Source: Okeania sp. SIO1I7 (GTDB lineage Bacteria > Cyanobacteriota > Cyanobacteriia > Cyanobacteriales > Microcoleaceae). Taken from it: a DNA stretch of 64,000 bases. This document shows, in pieces, positions 55,412 to 64,000 of this stretch (its first letter is position 1; each line of letters opens with the position of its first letter). The DNA is taken from positions 124,428 through 188,427 of the forward strand of contig JAAHGF010000013.1 of the NCBI GenBank assembly GCA_010672585.1, written 5' to 3'. Under the pieces are notes generated by a model that was not told the origin of the DNA, did no database searches, and saw only the letters and a list, made by a program, of their open reading frames with translations. A program made the translations under genes and the position numbers.

Positions 55412-56845
55412 ATGGTATCTAGAGAAGAAAACTTGAGAGCAGAAATAGACTCACTACGTCAGGAGATGACTAAACTCCAAGATGAAATGGTGGCTTTCCG
55501 ACTCTCTCAAAAGGTACTAATAGAAGTCACAACAGGATGTCATTCCTCACCAGGAGGAATCATTAGAGGAGCTTTACAAAAAACTTTAGACGTTTGTGCC
55601 GACGTATCCTGTAATGCGGAGAATGGAAGTTTATTTTTACTAGACCCTGCATCTGGAAAAATTATAGATGCTATTCTGACTCGCACTGAAGTAATTCCAG
55701 AAAAACGTGCTAAATTAATTGGTAATGTTTTAGATCATGGGTTAGCAGGTTGGGTAAGTCGTAACCGTCAGCTAGGATTAATTACAGATACTGAACAAGA
55801 TGACCGCTGGCTGACTTTACCCGATCAACCTTATATAGTTCGTTCAGCATTGGGTGTTCCAATTATCAATGGCAAAAAAGAGTTGCTTGGTATTATTACC
55901 TTGCTACATTCTCAAACAAATCATTTTACTTCGAGAATGGCAGAGTCAATGCAAGCTATAGCCGAACACATAGGGTTGGTGTTAGAAAATGCCAGACTTT
56001 ATGGGCAACTAGATACTTATTCCAAAGCTCTAGACAATGAATTGGAAAAGGGTAGACAGATTCAAATAGACTTTCTTCCTTACGACATTCCTCAGTTGGA
56101 TGATTGGGAAATAGTTGCCTGTTTTCATCCAGCAAAGCAAGTGGCAGGAGACTTTTACGATGCTTTCACATTTGATAACAATCAAATAGGATTAGTCATT
56201 GCAGATGTTTGTGATAAAGGAGTAGGGGCTGCATTATTTATGGCTCTATTCCGCAGTCTAATTCGCATTTTTTCTGGGGAAATTCAATTCCGAGGAACTG
56301 CAGCTCCTATACTTCAAGCACATAAACCTAAAAATTCTGATTGGATAGGCAAGTCAAATGCAACTAACTTAGCTCATCTGAATGCCCTTCAAGCTGTTCG
56401 TCTCACAAATAACTACGTTGCAGAAAAACATTGGCAAATGAGTATGTTTGCCACATTATTTTTTGGGATGCTAGATCCGAAGACGGGTATACTCAGCTAT
56501 ATTAATGGAGGACATGAACCACTATTTATTGTTAATCAAGACGGTATAAAACAAACATTAAATTCTACAGGGCCTGCGGTAGGAATGATGCCAAATATGC
56601 AGTTTGGAATTCAGCAGGTTAAGTTAGAAAGGGGAGATATATTAATAGGTTATACTGATGGAGTAACTGAGGCAAAATCTCCCACAGGAAAGTTATTTAC
56701 AGATGATAGACTAAAGGAAATAGTAGAAAAATCTGCTGATTCTGCCTCAGAATTGATGGAACGCATTAAAAATAATTTATTTAATTATATGGATGATGCG
56801 CCACAATTTGATGATATTACAATGTTAGCGGTGCGTAGAAATTAA
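55412..56845 (+). CDS. icfG: GAF-PP2C serine phosphatase of the icfG type
   Basis: A 477-residue protein. The N-terminal coiled coil (about 1-40) leads to a GAF sensor domain (about 55-195) and a helix linker, then a PP2C/SpoIIE phosphatase domain (about 225-477). The metal-binding acids are present: QVAGDFYDAF, IADVCDKGVGAALFM, GYTDGVTEA and FDDITMLAV. It dephosphorylates STAS proteins and so frees the partner of the anti-sigma-type kinase. In Synechocystis, icfG is needed for growth adjustment with glucose under low inorganic carbon. The start has GGATATT upstream. The RsbW-like gene follows at 39 bp, so the two are co-transcribed. Confidence 0.9.
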   Translation: MVSREENLRAEIDSLRQEMTKLQDEMVAFRLSQKVLIEVTTGCHSSPGGIIRGALQKTLDVCADVSCNAENGSLFLLDPASGKIIDAILTRTEVIPEKRAKLIGNVLDHGLAGWVSRNRQLGLITDTEQDDRWLTLPDQPYIVRSALGVPIINGKKELLGIITLLHSQTNHFTSRMAESMQAIAEHIGLVLENARLYGQLDTYSKALDNELEKGRQIQIDFLPYDIPQLDDWEIVACFHPAKQVAGDFYDAFTFDNNQIGLVIADVCDKGVGAALFMALFRSLIRIFSGEIQFRGTAAPILQAHKPKNSDWIGKSNATNLAHLNALQAVRLTNNYVAEKHWQMSMFATLFFGMLDPKTGILSYINGGHEPLFIVNQDGIKQTLNSTGPAVGMMPNMQFGIQQVKLERGDILIGYTDGVTEAKSPTGKLFTDDRLKEIVEKSADSASELMERIKNNLFNYMDDAPQFDDITMLAVRRN

Positions 56846-56884
56846 TGAAAACTATTACCAAAAAAACAAAACAAAAGGAGCATT

Positions 56885-57307
56885 ATGGAACCTTTAATAG
56901 TGTCAGGTAGTCTAGACTCTTTAGGAAAAATTGGTCAGTATATTATGTCGGCAGGAAAAGAAGCTGGTTTAGAAAAAAAAGCATCATATAAATTACGTTT
57001 AGCAGTAGATGAAATAGCAACAAATATTGTTACTCATGGCTATGATGAAGCTGGTTTAGCAGGAGATATTTCTATAAAAGCAGAAATAAATGAGCAAAAT
57101 TTAACTGTTTATATTGAAGATACAGCTATACCTTATGACCCTACTCAAGCAGAAACGCTAACAGAAGAAACTTTACACGAAACTTTAGAAAAACGTCCTA
57201 TGGGTGGATTAGGAGTATATTTAGCAAAAGATAGTGTTGATAAGTTTATGTATAAACGAGTAGGTGACCGAAATCGTAATATTTTAGTTGTGAATAGAGT
57301 TGGGTAA
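56885..57307 (+). CDS. RsbW-like anti-sigma factor serine kinase
   Basis: A 140-residue HATPase_c (GHKL) protein. The N box is LAVDEIATNIVTHGY, the G1-type box is IEDTAIPYDP, and the G2 box is RPMGGLGVYL. It phosphorylates STAS antagonists on the Ser of the SAGLR loop and sequesters its target when they are phosphorylated. It is the last gene of the cluster, 39 bp after the phosphatase and with a strong AAAGGAGC site. It matches slr1861 of Synechocystis in place and family. No sigma factor is encoded nearby, so the final target lies elsewhere or is not a sigma factor. Confidence 0.92.
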   Translation: MEPLIVSGSLDSLGKIGQYIMSAGKEAGLEKKASYKLRLAVDEIATNIVTHGYDEAGLAGDISIKAEINEQNLTVYIEDTAIPYDPTQAETLTEETLHETLEKRPMGGLGVYLAKDSVDKFMYKRVGDRNRNILVVNRVG

Positions 57308-57491
57308 AAGAAGGAAGAAGGAAGAGGCAGGAAGGCTTAAGTTAACAGCAAGAAAAAAAACTTAAATTTCCTATATATATTCATATATTCACGCTTGGGT
57401 TTACACAAACGCGCCCCCAACAGATATGATACTATTTATCCCTATTCCCTATTCCATATTCCCTATTCCCTGACCGAGGTCTAATAATAGT

Positions 57492-58391
57492 ATGCTAAAT
57501 CAAAATTGGTTAAAACCAGGTGACTTACTACAAGTTATTTCGCCAAGCGGTTGTCTGCGAGAATTAGATGCTTTTGAAAAGGGAGTGGAAATTTGGCGAT
57601 CGCGCAACTACCAAGTAGAATTAACACCTGGCTATGATGAGCAGTGGGGTTATTTAGCAGGTACAGACGAAAGTCGCTTCGCTCAATTAGTAGCAGGGAT
57701 GAGTAATGAAAATTATCGTGGTCTTCTCTGTTCTAGGGGTGGTTATGGTACGACTCGCTTACTCGAAAACTGGCCAAACCTAAATAATTTTTCATTGCCT
57801 ACTCCTAAATGGTTGATTGGTTTTTCTGATATTACTGCCCTGCTGTGGACTTTTTGTAAAATTAGCAATTTTTCCTGTGTTCATGGTCCATTACTAACTA
57901 CTTTAGCTGCGGAACCAGAGTGGTCAATTCAACGACTATTTGACTTAGTAGAGGGTCGTTCCCTAGAACCTTTAAAGGGCAATGGTTGGGGTGGAGGCCA
58001 GACCAAGGGCTATTTAATGCCTGCAAATTTGACTGTAGCTGGTCATTTATTAGGTACTAAGTATCAACCAGATTTGACTGGGACAATTTTAGCTTTAGAA
58101 GATGTGAACGAAGCTCCTTATCGTATTGACCGAATTTTGACCCACTGGCGGATGGCTGGAGTTTTACAGCAGGTGAATGGTATTGCTCTGGGGCGGTTTA
58201 GTCACTGTTCCCCTGGCCTTATGAATAATACAGAGTTTACTGTTGAGGATGTATTGCGCGATCGCCTGTCCGGTCTAAGTATTCCCATCGTTTCCCAGCT
58301 TCCTTTTGGCCACGATAGTCCAAATGCAGCTTTACCGGTGGGAGTTGAGGCCAATCTTGATGGTGACAAAGGTGTTTTAGAAATTATATAA
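57492..58391 (+). CDS. LD-carboxypeptidase (peptidase S66)
   Basis: A 299-residue LdcA-type protein. Family S66 cleaves the L,D bond of murein tetrapeptides during peptidoglycan recycling, or processes small peptides. The catalytic Ser is in LIGFSDITALLW, the Glu in LEDVNEAPYRIDR and the His in QLPFGHDSPN, which complete the Ser-Glu-His triad. RGGYGTTRLLE and the VHGPLLTTL segment also match. No signal peptide is seen, so it is cytoplasmic. Spacing of 184 bp from the kinase gene makes co-transcription uncertain. Confidence 0.92.
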   Translation: MLNQNWLKPGDLLQVISPSGCLRELDAFEKGVEIWRSRNYQVELTPGYDEQWGYLAGTDESRFAQLVAGMSNENYRGLLCSRGGYGTTRLLENWPNLNNFSLPTPKWLIGFSDITALLWTFCKISNFSCVHGPLLTTLAAEPEWSIQRLFDLVEGRSLEPLKGNGWGGGQTKGYLMPANLTVAGHLLGTKYQPDLTGTILALEDVNEAPYRIDRILTHWRMAGVLQQVNGIALGRFSHCSPGLMNNTEFTVEDVLRDRLSGLSIPIVSQLPFGHDSPNAALPVGVEANLDGDKGVLEII

Positions 58392-59064
58392 AATCCGCTT
58401 ATCTGATTTGCAACACTTTTTCAGATGGGTGATATCAAATCAGGCAGCATCAGTGTTATTCAGTATTTTAAAGATAAGAGTCTATGTTGTCGGGGTAAAT
58501 GGCTATTCGCCCTTACTTACCCATTGTATGAAGATCCACCGAATTATATTACTCCGGAGCCAACGGATTTGATATGAACCACATAGCCGAAATCATTATA
58601 GGGACATTTCATAGAAGGTCTCTACAGTTCAGGAGCTAGGGATTGTTTGACACTCCAGGGGATAAATCCGCGTGGATTCTTCAGAGGAGCTGTAAATCGG
58701 GTTAAAACCACGATTTTCAAATTGCTAGTACCATACCGTAGTACATATACAGCAGCAGTCCACTAGGCTGTGTCAATTGCCAATACTCTCTTCGCTCAAA
58801 AAACCATTAAGTGAGGCTACTTTCTAAGCTTTTATTTGACCATAACACATTTTTTTTTTACTACGGATTAAAATCCGTTGAGTTATTTCCATCCAACCGT
58901 TAAAACTGGCCTGTTTCCCACTTACCGAAATTCTACGATGATGTTAGGTTAAATGTTGATATTAGAAAATTGGCACTTTGTAGGTGAGGTTAAGCTAACT
59001 GCGGAACCAACCTACAGTATTATTACTAATTATCCGATCTAGCATAACACCTGATACCTGAAAA
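58392..59064. other. Intergenic, no convincing gene
   Basis: A 50-residue frame (58435-58587) has coding-like residues but overlaps a repeated GGGTAAATGGCTATTCGCCC palindrome, so it is not called. A small ACGGATT/AATCCGT hairpin lies near 58863-58878, and a worn GTAGGGACGTT-type palindrome lies near 58600-58627. Confidence 0.5.
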
Positions 59065-60906
59065 ATGACTAATCAACAAACTCTGAGGCAGAAACTTTTA
59101 GACTTAGACAACTGTAACTACAAAGCTTACAGAGACATTCAAGGTAGTTACGAATTTCCGGACTTTACCTTAATTATTGATTATATTCAGGGAGACCCCT
59201 TTGGCGCTCCTAGTAAACTTCGGGTGCAGGTGCCTTATACAGTTGCTGCTTTTCCTCCAGAACTTTATAAGAGTCCAATTAGAGAAGTTGCCCTACGAGA
59301 TTTCCTAACTCGTAAATTTGACAGAATGGCTTATGAGGTAAGTGGACGGCGTGGCACTGGCAAAAGTGGGATGGTGGCAATTACGAAAATGGGACAGGAA
59401 GTGCTGGAACGAACATCAGTATACTTGGCTAATATAGACCCTCCAGCTCCTAAAGTAGTTTCTCCTGGGTCAAATCCCGCTTTACAAAGAGGAAAACCGA
59501 TAAAATTAAAAAACAATACTCAAAAAGGTGTTGAAGTACGATTAATAGCTGGATTACCTGCAAATGGTCGTCGTATTCTAGGAAGACAGGCAGCAGAAAT
59601 GTTGTGTGATGATATGCCGTATATTGTTCATCGGAGTCTCAAATATGAACAATTAGATGCTGATGCTTGTCGCCGTCATGTAGAAACTGTAGAAGATACA
59701 GATTCTTTACGGAAGCAGTTGGTAGAAAAAAATCTAGTTGCTTTTGTTGCTAATGGTGCAATTTTACCTCGTCGTAGCGGGGTTGACAACCGTCCTTTGT
59801 CATCTGAGAATGTAGTGCCATTTCAGTCTCCTCCATCTTTGGAAGTAGAGTTTGAATGCCCGAATCAGGGTAAAATTTCTGGCATGGGAATATCTAAAGG
59901 GGTGACTTTAATTGTGGGTGGTGGCTATCATGGTAAGTCTACCCTCCTCAAAGCTATTGAATTAGGGGTTTATAACCACATTCCTGGTGATGGACGTGAA
60001 TTTGTTGTGACCGATCCAGCAGCGGTGAAAATTAGGGCAGAAGATGGTCGTAGTGTTGCAGGTGTAGATATTTCGCCGTTTATTAATCAATTGCCTCAAG
60101 ATCGTTCTACTACTCAATTTACTACTGAAAATGCTAGTGGTAGTACCTCTCAAGCTGCAAATATTATGGAAGCTTTGGAGATAGGTATTAAAAATGATCG
60201 ATCTGAAGAATCTCAAGAAATTGCGATAACTTCCCCAGTCTTGTTAGTAGATGAGGATACGGCAGCAACGAATTTTATGATTCGCGATCGCCGGATGCAA
60301 GAACTTATTGCGAAAGATAGTGAACCGATCACTCCTTTTATTGATAAGGTAAGACAGTTATATACTGATTATCAAGTATCAACAATTTTGGTTATGGGTG
60401 GTAGTGGTGACTATTTTGAAGTGGCAGATAAAATCATTGCTATGGAAAACTTTAGAGCTAGGGAAGTTACAGAAAAAGCTAAAGAGATTGCCGAAAAATA
60501 CGTTACTGGTCGTACTCCTGAAGGTGGTGAAAAATTTGGCGAAATTCGAGGACGGATACCACTGCCAGAAAGTTTAGACCCCAGTCGAGGGCGACGAGAT
60601 GTGCGTTTAAAAGTACGAGATGTTGATGAAGTGGTGTTTGGTGGCGAGGATGTTGACCTCTCTAGTGTTGAACAGTTAGTGAGTAAAGACCAACTAACGG
60701 CGATCGGTGCAGCTATGGTTTATGCTAAAAAACAATACATGGATAGCGATCGAACATTGTTAGAAGTTGTTGATGCTATTATGGCAGATATTGAATCTAA
60801 AGGTTTGGATGTTTTACTTCCTTTTCCACAAGCAGATTTAGCTATCTTCCGACGTTTTGAGTTGGCAGCAGCGATCAATCGTCTACGGACTTTGAAAGTT
60901 AAATAA
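59065..60906 (+). CDS. ABC-class ATPase (COG3044 type)
   Basis: A 613-residue protein of the predicted ABC-class ATPase family. An N-terminal alpha/beta region (about 1-220) has a glycine-rich RRGTGKSG loop (about 94). The ATPase core follows with Walker A GGGYHGKSTLLKAIE (about 288-302), a signature-like ENASGSTSQAANIMEAL and Walker B VLLVDEDTAATNFMIRDRRM, then VLVMGGSGDYFEVADKIIAM. No transmembrane part is present, so it is soluble. The relative MRB1590 of trypanosomes is an RNA-editing factor, which points to nucleic acid work. The bacterial role is unknown. No obvious partner gene is adjacent. Confidence 0.9.
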   Translation: MTNQQTLRQKLLDLDNCNYKAYRDIQGSYEFPDFTLIIDYIQGDPFGAPSKLRVQVPYTVAAFPPELYKSPIREVALRDFLTRKFDRMAYEVSGRRGTGKSGMVAITKMGQEVLERTSVYLANIDPPAPKVVSPGSNPALQRGKPIKLKNNTQKGVEVRLIAGLPANGRRILGRQAAEMLCDDMPYIVHRSLKYEQLDADACRRHVETVEDTDSLRKQLVEKNLVAFVANGAILPRRSGVDNRPLSSENVVPFQSPPSLEVEFECPNQGKISGMGISKGVTLIVGGGYHGKSTLLKAIELGVYNHIPGDGREFVVTDPAAVKIRAEDGRSVAGVDISPFINQLPQDRSTTQFTTENASGSTSQAANIMEALEIGIKNDRSEESQEIAITSPVLLVDEDTAATNFMIRDRRMQELIAKDSEPITPFIDKVRQLYTDYQVSTILVMGGSGDYFEVADKIIAMENFRAREVTEKAKEIAEKYVTGRTPEGGEKFGEIRGRIPLPESLDPSRGRRDVRLKVRDVDEVVFGGEDVDLSSVEQLVSKDQLTAIGAAMVYAKKQYMDSDRTLLEVVDAIMADIESKGLDVLLPFPQADLAIFRRFELAAAINRLRTLKVK

Positions 60907-61237
60907 TTACTGCTTAGGAAAAATAATGTTTAATATTAGGATAAGCTGTGTAGCATTGAAATTGGGTATATAAATATTGACTTATTGAATAGAGCTGATA
61001 GTTTAACCGCCTTTCTCTGTTCCCTGTTTATTATGTCTGGTTGAATACTGATAAATAACGATCAAGGAGTCAGGACTCAGGAGGAAAGAGGAGAAGAAAG
61101 TTTTTGTTTGCGTTTGCGTAGCATTTCGGACCGAAAGCGGAACGGAGTTCTATCTTACTATTAAACGGACACAATATAATAGCTGGAAACAACTTCTTCA
61201 ACAAAGACGTATATTTCTAATCTAGAAGGAAAAAATT
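60907..61237. other. Intergenic, repeats
   Basis: Contains TTCCCTGTT and GAGTCAGGA repeats, a GTTTGCGTAGCATTTCGG member of the dispersed repeat family (about 61112-61130) and AT-rich DNA. No gene is seen before the small frame at 61238. Confidence 0.5.
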
Positions 61238-61357
61238 ATGACGATCGCTAAATTTATGGAAAGATTTGGACAAGTATTGATGTTTGCTTGCCAATTATAC
61301 CAATGTAGCGATCGCGTTCTATCAAATCACCAACCTAACTACAAACTGCTCCTCTAG
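61238..61357 (+). CDS. Possible 39-residue small protein
   Basis: ATG at 61238 is preceded by a good Shine-Dalgarno sequence (AGAAGGA, 8 bases upstream). It opens a 39-residue frame starting MTIAKFMERFGQVLMF and ending in YKLLL. The 3' end overlaps the tail of thrB on the opposite strand by 23 bp. No family is recognised. A HIP1 site lies inside. It is listed because of the ribosome binding site only. Confidence 0.35.
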   Translation: MTIAKFMERFGQVLMFACQLYQCSDRVLSNHQPNYKLLL

Positions 61358-62252
61358 TGTCAACTTCTAAAGCTTTTACTTCTGTAACTACTCCTTGATT
61401 TTTCCAAGTATCTGCCATTGCTGTTACTACTGCTGATGTTGTGAGCGAACTTGTCAATGCTAATAAAGTCGGTCCTGCACCACTGATTACCATTTCATCA
61501 GCACCAGCATCTAAAGCAGCTAATCTAACTTTTTCATATCCTGTGATTAGATACTTACGGTAGGGTTGGTGAATTTTATCTTGCATTCCAGCTTTTAACC
61601 AATCTCCATTACCAGTTTCTAAACCTCTTAACAAAATGCCTAAATGGGCAGCATTGAATATTGCATCGGCGCGACAGTATTCTGTTGGTAAAACTCGTCG
61701 CGCTTCTGCTGTTGAAAGTTCAAAATCTGGAATTGCTACTACTGGCACAATATCAGAATGCCAAGGAATATCACACACTTCCCAACCAGTAGGAGTCGAA
61801 GCAGTTAAACAGCATCCACCAAGTAAGGCAGGCACAACATTATCTGGATGTCCTTCAATGGCGATCGCTAAATTCATTACTTCTGTTTGACTCAAAGGAT
61901 GTCCCGCCAGTTGATTTGCTCCAAGTAAACCTCCGACTATTGCAGTAGCTGAACTTCCTAAACCTCTAGCTAAAGGTATCCCTAAGTCGATTTCTATTTC
62001 TACAGATGGGGGTATTTGTTTGAGATGTTCATATAATTTGACGAATGCTTGATAGGCGAGATTGGTTTGATCTGTGCTGATTCGTGCAGCTTCTTTGCCA
62101 GTGACAGAAATTTTGAGTTCTGTTGCGCTATCCGCAATAGAGAATTTTAAGTTGTTATATAAGGAGAGAGCTGCACCGATGCAGTCAAAACCAGGGCCAA
62201 TATTTGCCGTAGTTGCAGGAACGGTAATGGTAACAGAGGAAGGTGTGGTCAT
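61335..62252 (-). CDS. thrB: Homoserine kinase
   Basis: A 305-residue GHMP-family kinase that phosphorylates homoserine in threonine biosynthesis. The ATP loop is GIPLARGLGSSATAIVGG (about 88-105). The N-terminal VTITVPATTANIGPGFDCIG and the C-terminal GADEMVISGAGPTLLAL are diagnostic. Length is normal. The ATG lies in a CTGATAA repeat (62248-62271), which forms its leader. A 97-bp tandem array lies about 100 bp further upstream. Confidence 0.96.
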   Translation of the reverse strand: MTTPSSVTITVPATTANIGPGFDCIGAALSLYNNLKFSIADSATELKISVTGKEAARISTDQTNLAYQAFVKLYEHLKQIPPSVEIEIDLGIPLARGLGSSATAIVGGLLGANQLAGHPLSQTEVMNLAIAIEGHPDNVVPALLGGCCLTASTPTGWEVCDIPWHSDIVPVVAIPDFELSTAEARRVLPTEYCRADAIFNAAHLGILLRGLETGNGDWLKAGMQDKIHQPYRKYLITGYEKVRLAALDAGADEMVISGAGPTLLALTSSLTTSAVVTAMADTWKNQGVVTEVKALEVDTRGAVCS

Positions 62253-62271
62253 TTCAGTTATCAGTTATCAG
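62248..62271 (-). repeat. CTGATAA heptamer array running into the thrB start codon
   Basis: On the minus strand CTGATAA units end in CTGAAATGAC, whose ATG starts thrB, the same join as at 3153 and 12120. Confidence 0.8.
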
Positions 62272-62346
62272 TGGCTCAAAATTGTCATCAAGGTCAAGAT
62301 ACCACTCAGGGGTTCTATAAAGATCCTAGTTAACATATTCCTTCTC

Positions 62347-62831
62347 TACTAATGCGTATGTCGCAATATTACAATGTAATATAAATGTATTTCAAAAATT
62401 GGTGGAGAAACCTAGAGCGATCGCTTAATTCAGATCCCTTTTCTACTAATGCGTATGTCGCAATAATACAATGTAATATAAATGTATTTCAAAAATTGGT
62501 GGAGAAACCTAGAGCGATCGCTTAATTCAGATCCCTTTTCTACTAATGCGTATGTCGCAATAATACAATGTAATATAAATGTATTTCAGAAATTGGTGGA
62601 GAAACCTAGAGCGATCGCTTAATTCAGATCCCTTTTCTACTAATGCGTATGTCACAATAATACAATGTAATATAAATGTATTTCAGAAATTGGTGGAGAA
62701 ACCTAGAGCGATCGCTTAATTCAGATCCCTTTTCTACTAATGCGTATGTCGCAATAATACAATGTAATATAAATGTATTTCAAAAATTGGTGGAGAAACC
62801 TAGAGCGATCATTTAATTCAGATATAAAAAT
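62347..62831. repeat. 97-bp tandem repeat array, five units
   Basis: TACTAATGCGTATGTCGC recurs at 62347, 62444, 62541, 62638 and 62735 (exactly 97 bp each). Each unit contains a small palindrome ATTACAATGTAAT-like sequence, AAATTGGTGGAGAAACC and a GCGATCGC octamer (the last unit has GCGATCAT). Units are almost identical, so expansion is recent. It lies between thrB and the aminotransferase gene. Confidence 0.92.
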
Positions 62832-63229
62832 CTTGATGGGAAATAGATGGGGGATGGGGAGTTGGATGTATTGAAGTATTTTCAATTATTGCCTAATTCC
62901 CATGTACGACTGTGTGCCTCTCAAATTTTGACTTTTGACGCAGGTATTGGAAAATTGACAAATATTTGGCAAAAATAAAGTAGATATAGCACTACGCATT
63001 ACAGCGCTTTTCAAATTGATGAACCACATCTTCACAAGCAAAACCTTGTAGGGACGTTCCATGGAACGTCCCTACTGTGGTCTACTAATCATGAAAACCG
63101 CTGTAAGGTTAGGACATTTCCCCATCCTGAAACCCCTTGACAGTTTACTGTTCCCTATTCCCTATTCCCTATTCCCGATTCAAGTAGCGCCATAATAACT
63201 ACCCAAGTCAATTCAGAGGTTAAATCAAA
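62832..63229. other. Intergenic with a perfect 28-bp palindrome
   Basis: A 28-bp perfect palindrome (63048-63075; GTAGGGACGTTCC and its complement, centred on CCATGG) belongs to the family at 39353 and 43589. The interval also has TTCCCTA runs. AGAGG about 12 bases before the ATG at 63230 is the likely ribosome site of the next gene. Confidence 0.6.
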
Positions 63230-64000
63230 ATGCAATTATCACAACGTTTAGCTCCCCTAAGCTTTAATGTATTTGCCGATATGGACCGGGCAAAAGCATT
63301 AGCAAAAGCAGCAGGCCAAAATTTGATAGATTTGTCTCTAGGGTCTTCTGACTTACCCGCGCCTTCCCACGCTTTAGAAGCGATCGTTCAATCTTTGTCA
63401 GACTATACTACTCATGGCTATTCGTTATTTTCTAGCACTCAAGCTTTTCGGCAGGCAGCAGCTCAGTGGTATACCGATAAATTTGACATTCCAGTAGACC
63501 CAGAAACTGAAGTTTTACCTCTAATTGGTTCCCAGGAAGGTACGGCTCATTTACCTTTGGCTATACTTAATCCTGGTGATTTTGCTTTACTACAAGACCC
63601 TAGTTATCCTTCTCATAGTGGTGGGGTGTTTTTGGCGGGGGGTCAAGTTTACCCAATGCCTTTATTGGCAGAAAATGGATTTTTGCCTGTTTTGGCAGAT
63701 ATACCTCAAGCTGTCTTATCTCAGGCAAAAATGATGGTTTTGAGTTATCCTCATAATCCCACAACGGCGATCACTCCTTTGTCTTTTCTCCAAGAAACAG
63801 TTGCTTTTTGTCAAAAACATAATTTAGTCTTAGTTCACGATGCTCCATATTTAGACTTTGTTTTCGATACTTTTTCTGAAGCACCCGAAAAACAATCTAT
63901 CGCTCCTTCTATTTTTCAAGCTGACCCAGAAAAAAGTGTTTCTATAGAATTTTTTACTATGTCTAAATCTTATAGTATGGGAGGTTTCCGAGTAGGTTAT
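63230..64000 (+). CDS. Class I/II aminotransferase (LL-DAP-aminotransferase-like), 5' part
   Basis: 257 codons are present before the window ends. The fold type I PLP-dependent aminotransferase pattern is clear: LIDLSLGSSDLPAP, THGYSLFSSTQAFRQAAAQW, LIGSQEGTAHLPLAILNPGD, LSYPHNPTTA, HDAPYLDF and the PLP-binding Lys in FFTMSKSYSMGGFRVGY. Relatives are annotated in cyanobacteria as LL-diaminopimelate or aspartate aminotransferases; the exact substrate is not fixed by the visible part. It is divergent from thrB across the tandem array. Start: ATG at 63230 giving MQLSQRLAPL. Confidence 0.9.
   Translation, partial: MQLSQRLAPLSFNVFADMDRAKALAKAAGQNLIDLSLGSSDLPAPSHALEAIVQSLSDYTTHGYSLFSSTQAFRQAAAQWYTDKFDIPVDPETEVLPLIGSQEGTAHLPLAILNPGDFALLQDPSYPSHSGGVFLAGGQVYPMPLLAENGFLPVLADIPQAVLSQAKMMVLSYPHNPTTAITPLSFLQETVAFCQKHNLVLVHDAPYLDFVFDTFSEAPEKQSIAPSIFQADPEKSVSIEFFTMSKSYSMGGFRVGY

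Noticed and set aside
58435-58587. 50-residue plus-strand frame
   Set aside because: Overlaps a dispersed palindrome and lacks a ribosome binding site and family match.
58855-58885. Hairpin with a T run near 58852-58862 as a terminator
   Set aside because: The T run precedes the stem on the plus strand and gives an A run after it on the minus strand, so it is not a terminator in either direction.
62347-62831. CRISPR array
   Set aside because: Regular spacing, but the whole 97-bp unit is repeated with no unique spacers, and no cas gene is present. The same applies to the 163-bp array.

Overview
The window reads as chromosome of a filamentous cyanobacterium, most like the repeat-rich, low-GC marine Oscillatoriales (Trichodesmium/Okeania type). 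Support: many GCGATCGC (HIP1) octamers, cyanobacterial-type hemE, leuS and glgX, a complete icfG-type partner-switching cluster, RTX/DUF4347/CHRD surface proteins, and long intergenic stretches full of heptamer repeats, palindromes and MITE-like elements. The genus is an inference; no rRNA or tRNA was recognised.

Layout. 1-13 kb: the end of an SdrD-B-like surface protein, a TPR protein, a J-domain coiled-coil protein, a riboflavin-synthase-like protein, a B12-binding radical SAM protein, then a graveyard of gene remnants (Rpn-like fragments, a Ser/Thr kinase start fused to a Uma2 end) followed by an intact Uma2 protein and an RTX-DUF192 fusion. 13-20 kb: a tnpB-only IS200/IS605-type element beside an older right-end remnant, an extended SDR, hemE, and a decayed IS5/IS427-type element. 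20.9-25 kb: a STAND NTPase divergent from two small genes that share a short Gly/Val-rich motif at facing ends, followed by a 163-bp tandem array. 25-31.5 kb: a coiled-coil protein, a DUF429 protein, a MATE transporter and three stages of decay of a Ser/Thr kinase family. 31.5-46 kb: leuS, two large proteins sharing a roughly 225-residue repeat (one ending in an OAA-type mannan-binding lectin), small secreted proteins, a cupin-ABM-ABM-DUF4114 protein and a DUF4347/RTX/CHRD protein. 46.6-57.3 kb: the icfG-type cluster (carboxymuconolactone decarboxylase-like, unknown, DJ-1/PfpI, AGE epimerase, STAS, GlgX, STAS, PP2C phosphatase, RsbW-like kinase). 57.5-64 kb: LD-carboxypeptidase, ABC-class ATPase, thrB, a 97-bp tandem array, and the start of a class I aminotransferase.

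How genes work together. In the icfG-type cluster two STAS proteins, a GAF-PP2C phosphatase and an HATPase_c kinase form a complete phosphorylation switch placed around carbohydrate enzymes (GlgX, AGE epimerase), which points to control of glycogen and carbon use. The STAND NTPase and its divergent partners look like a small conflict or signalling module. The rest of the accessory DNA is shaped by short non-autonomous elements: one MITE family has 4-bp target duplications (three complete copies), another has 5-bp duplications (two complete copies), and heptamer repeats run into several start and stop codons.
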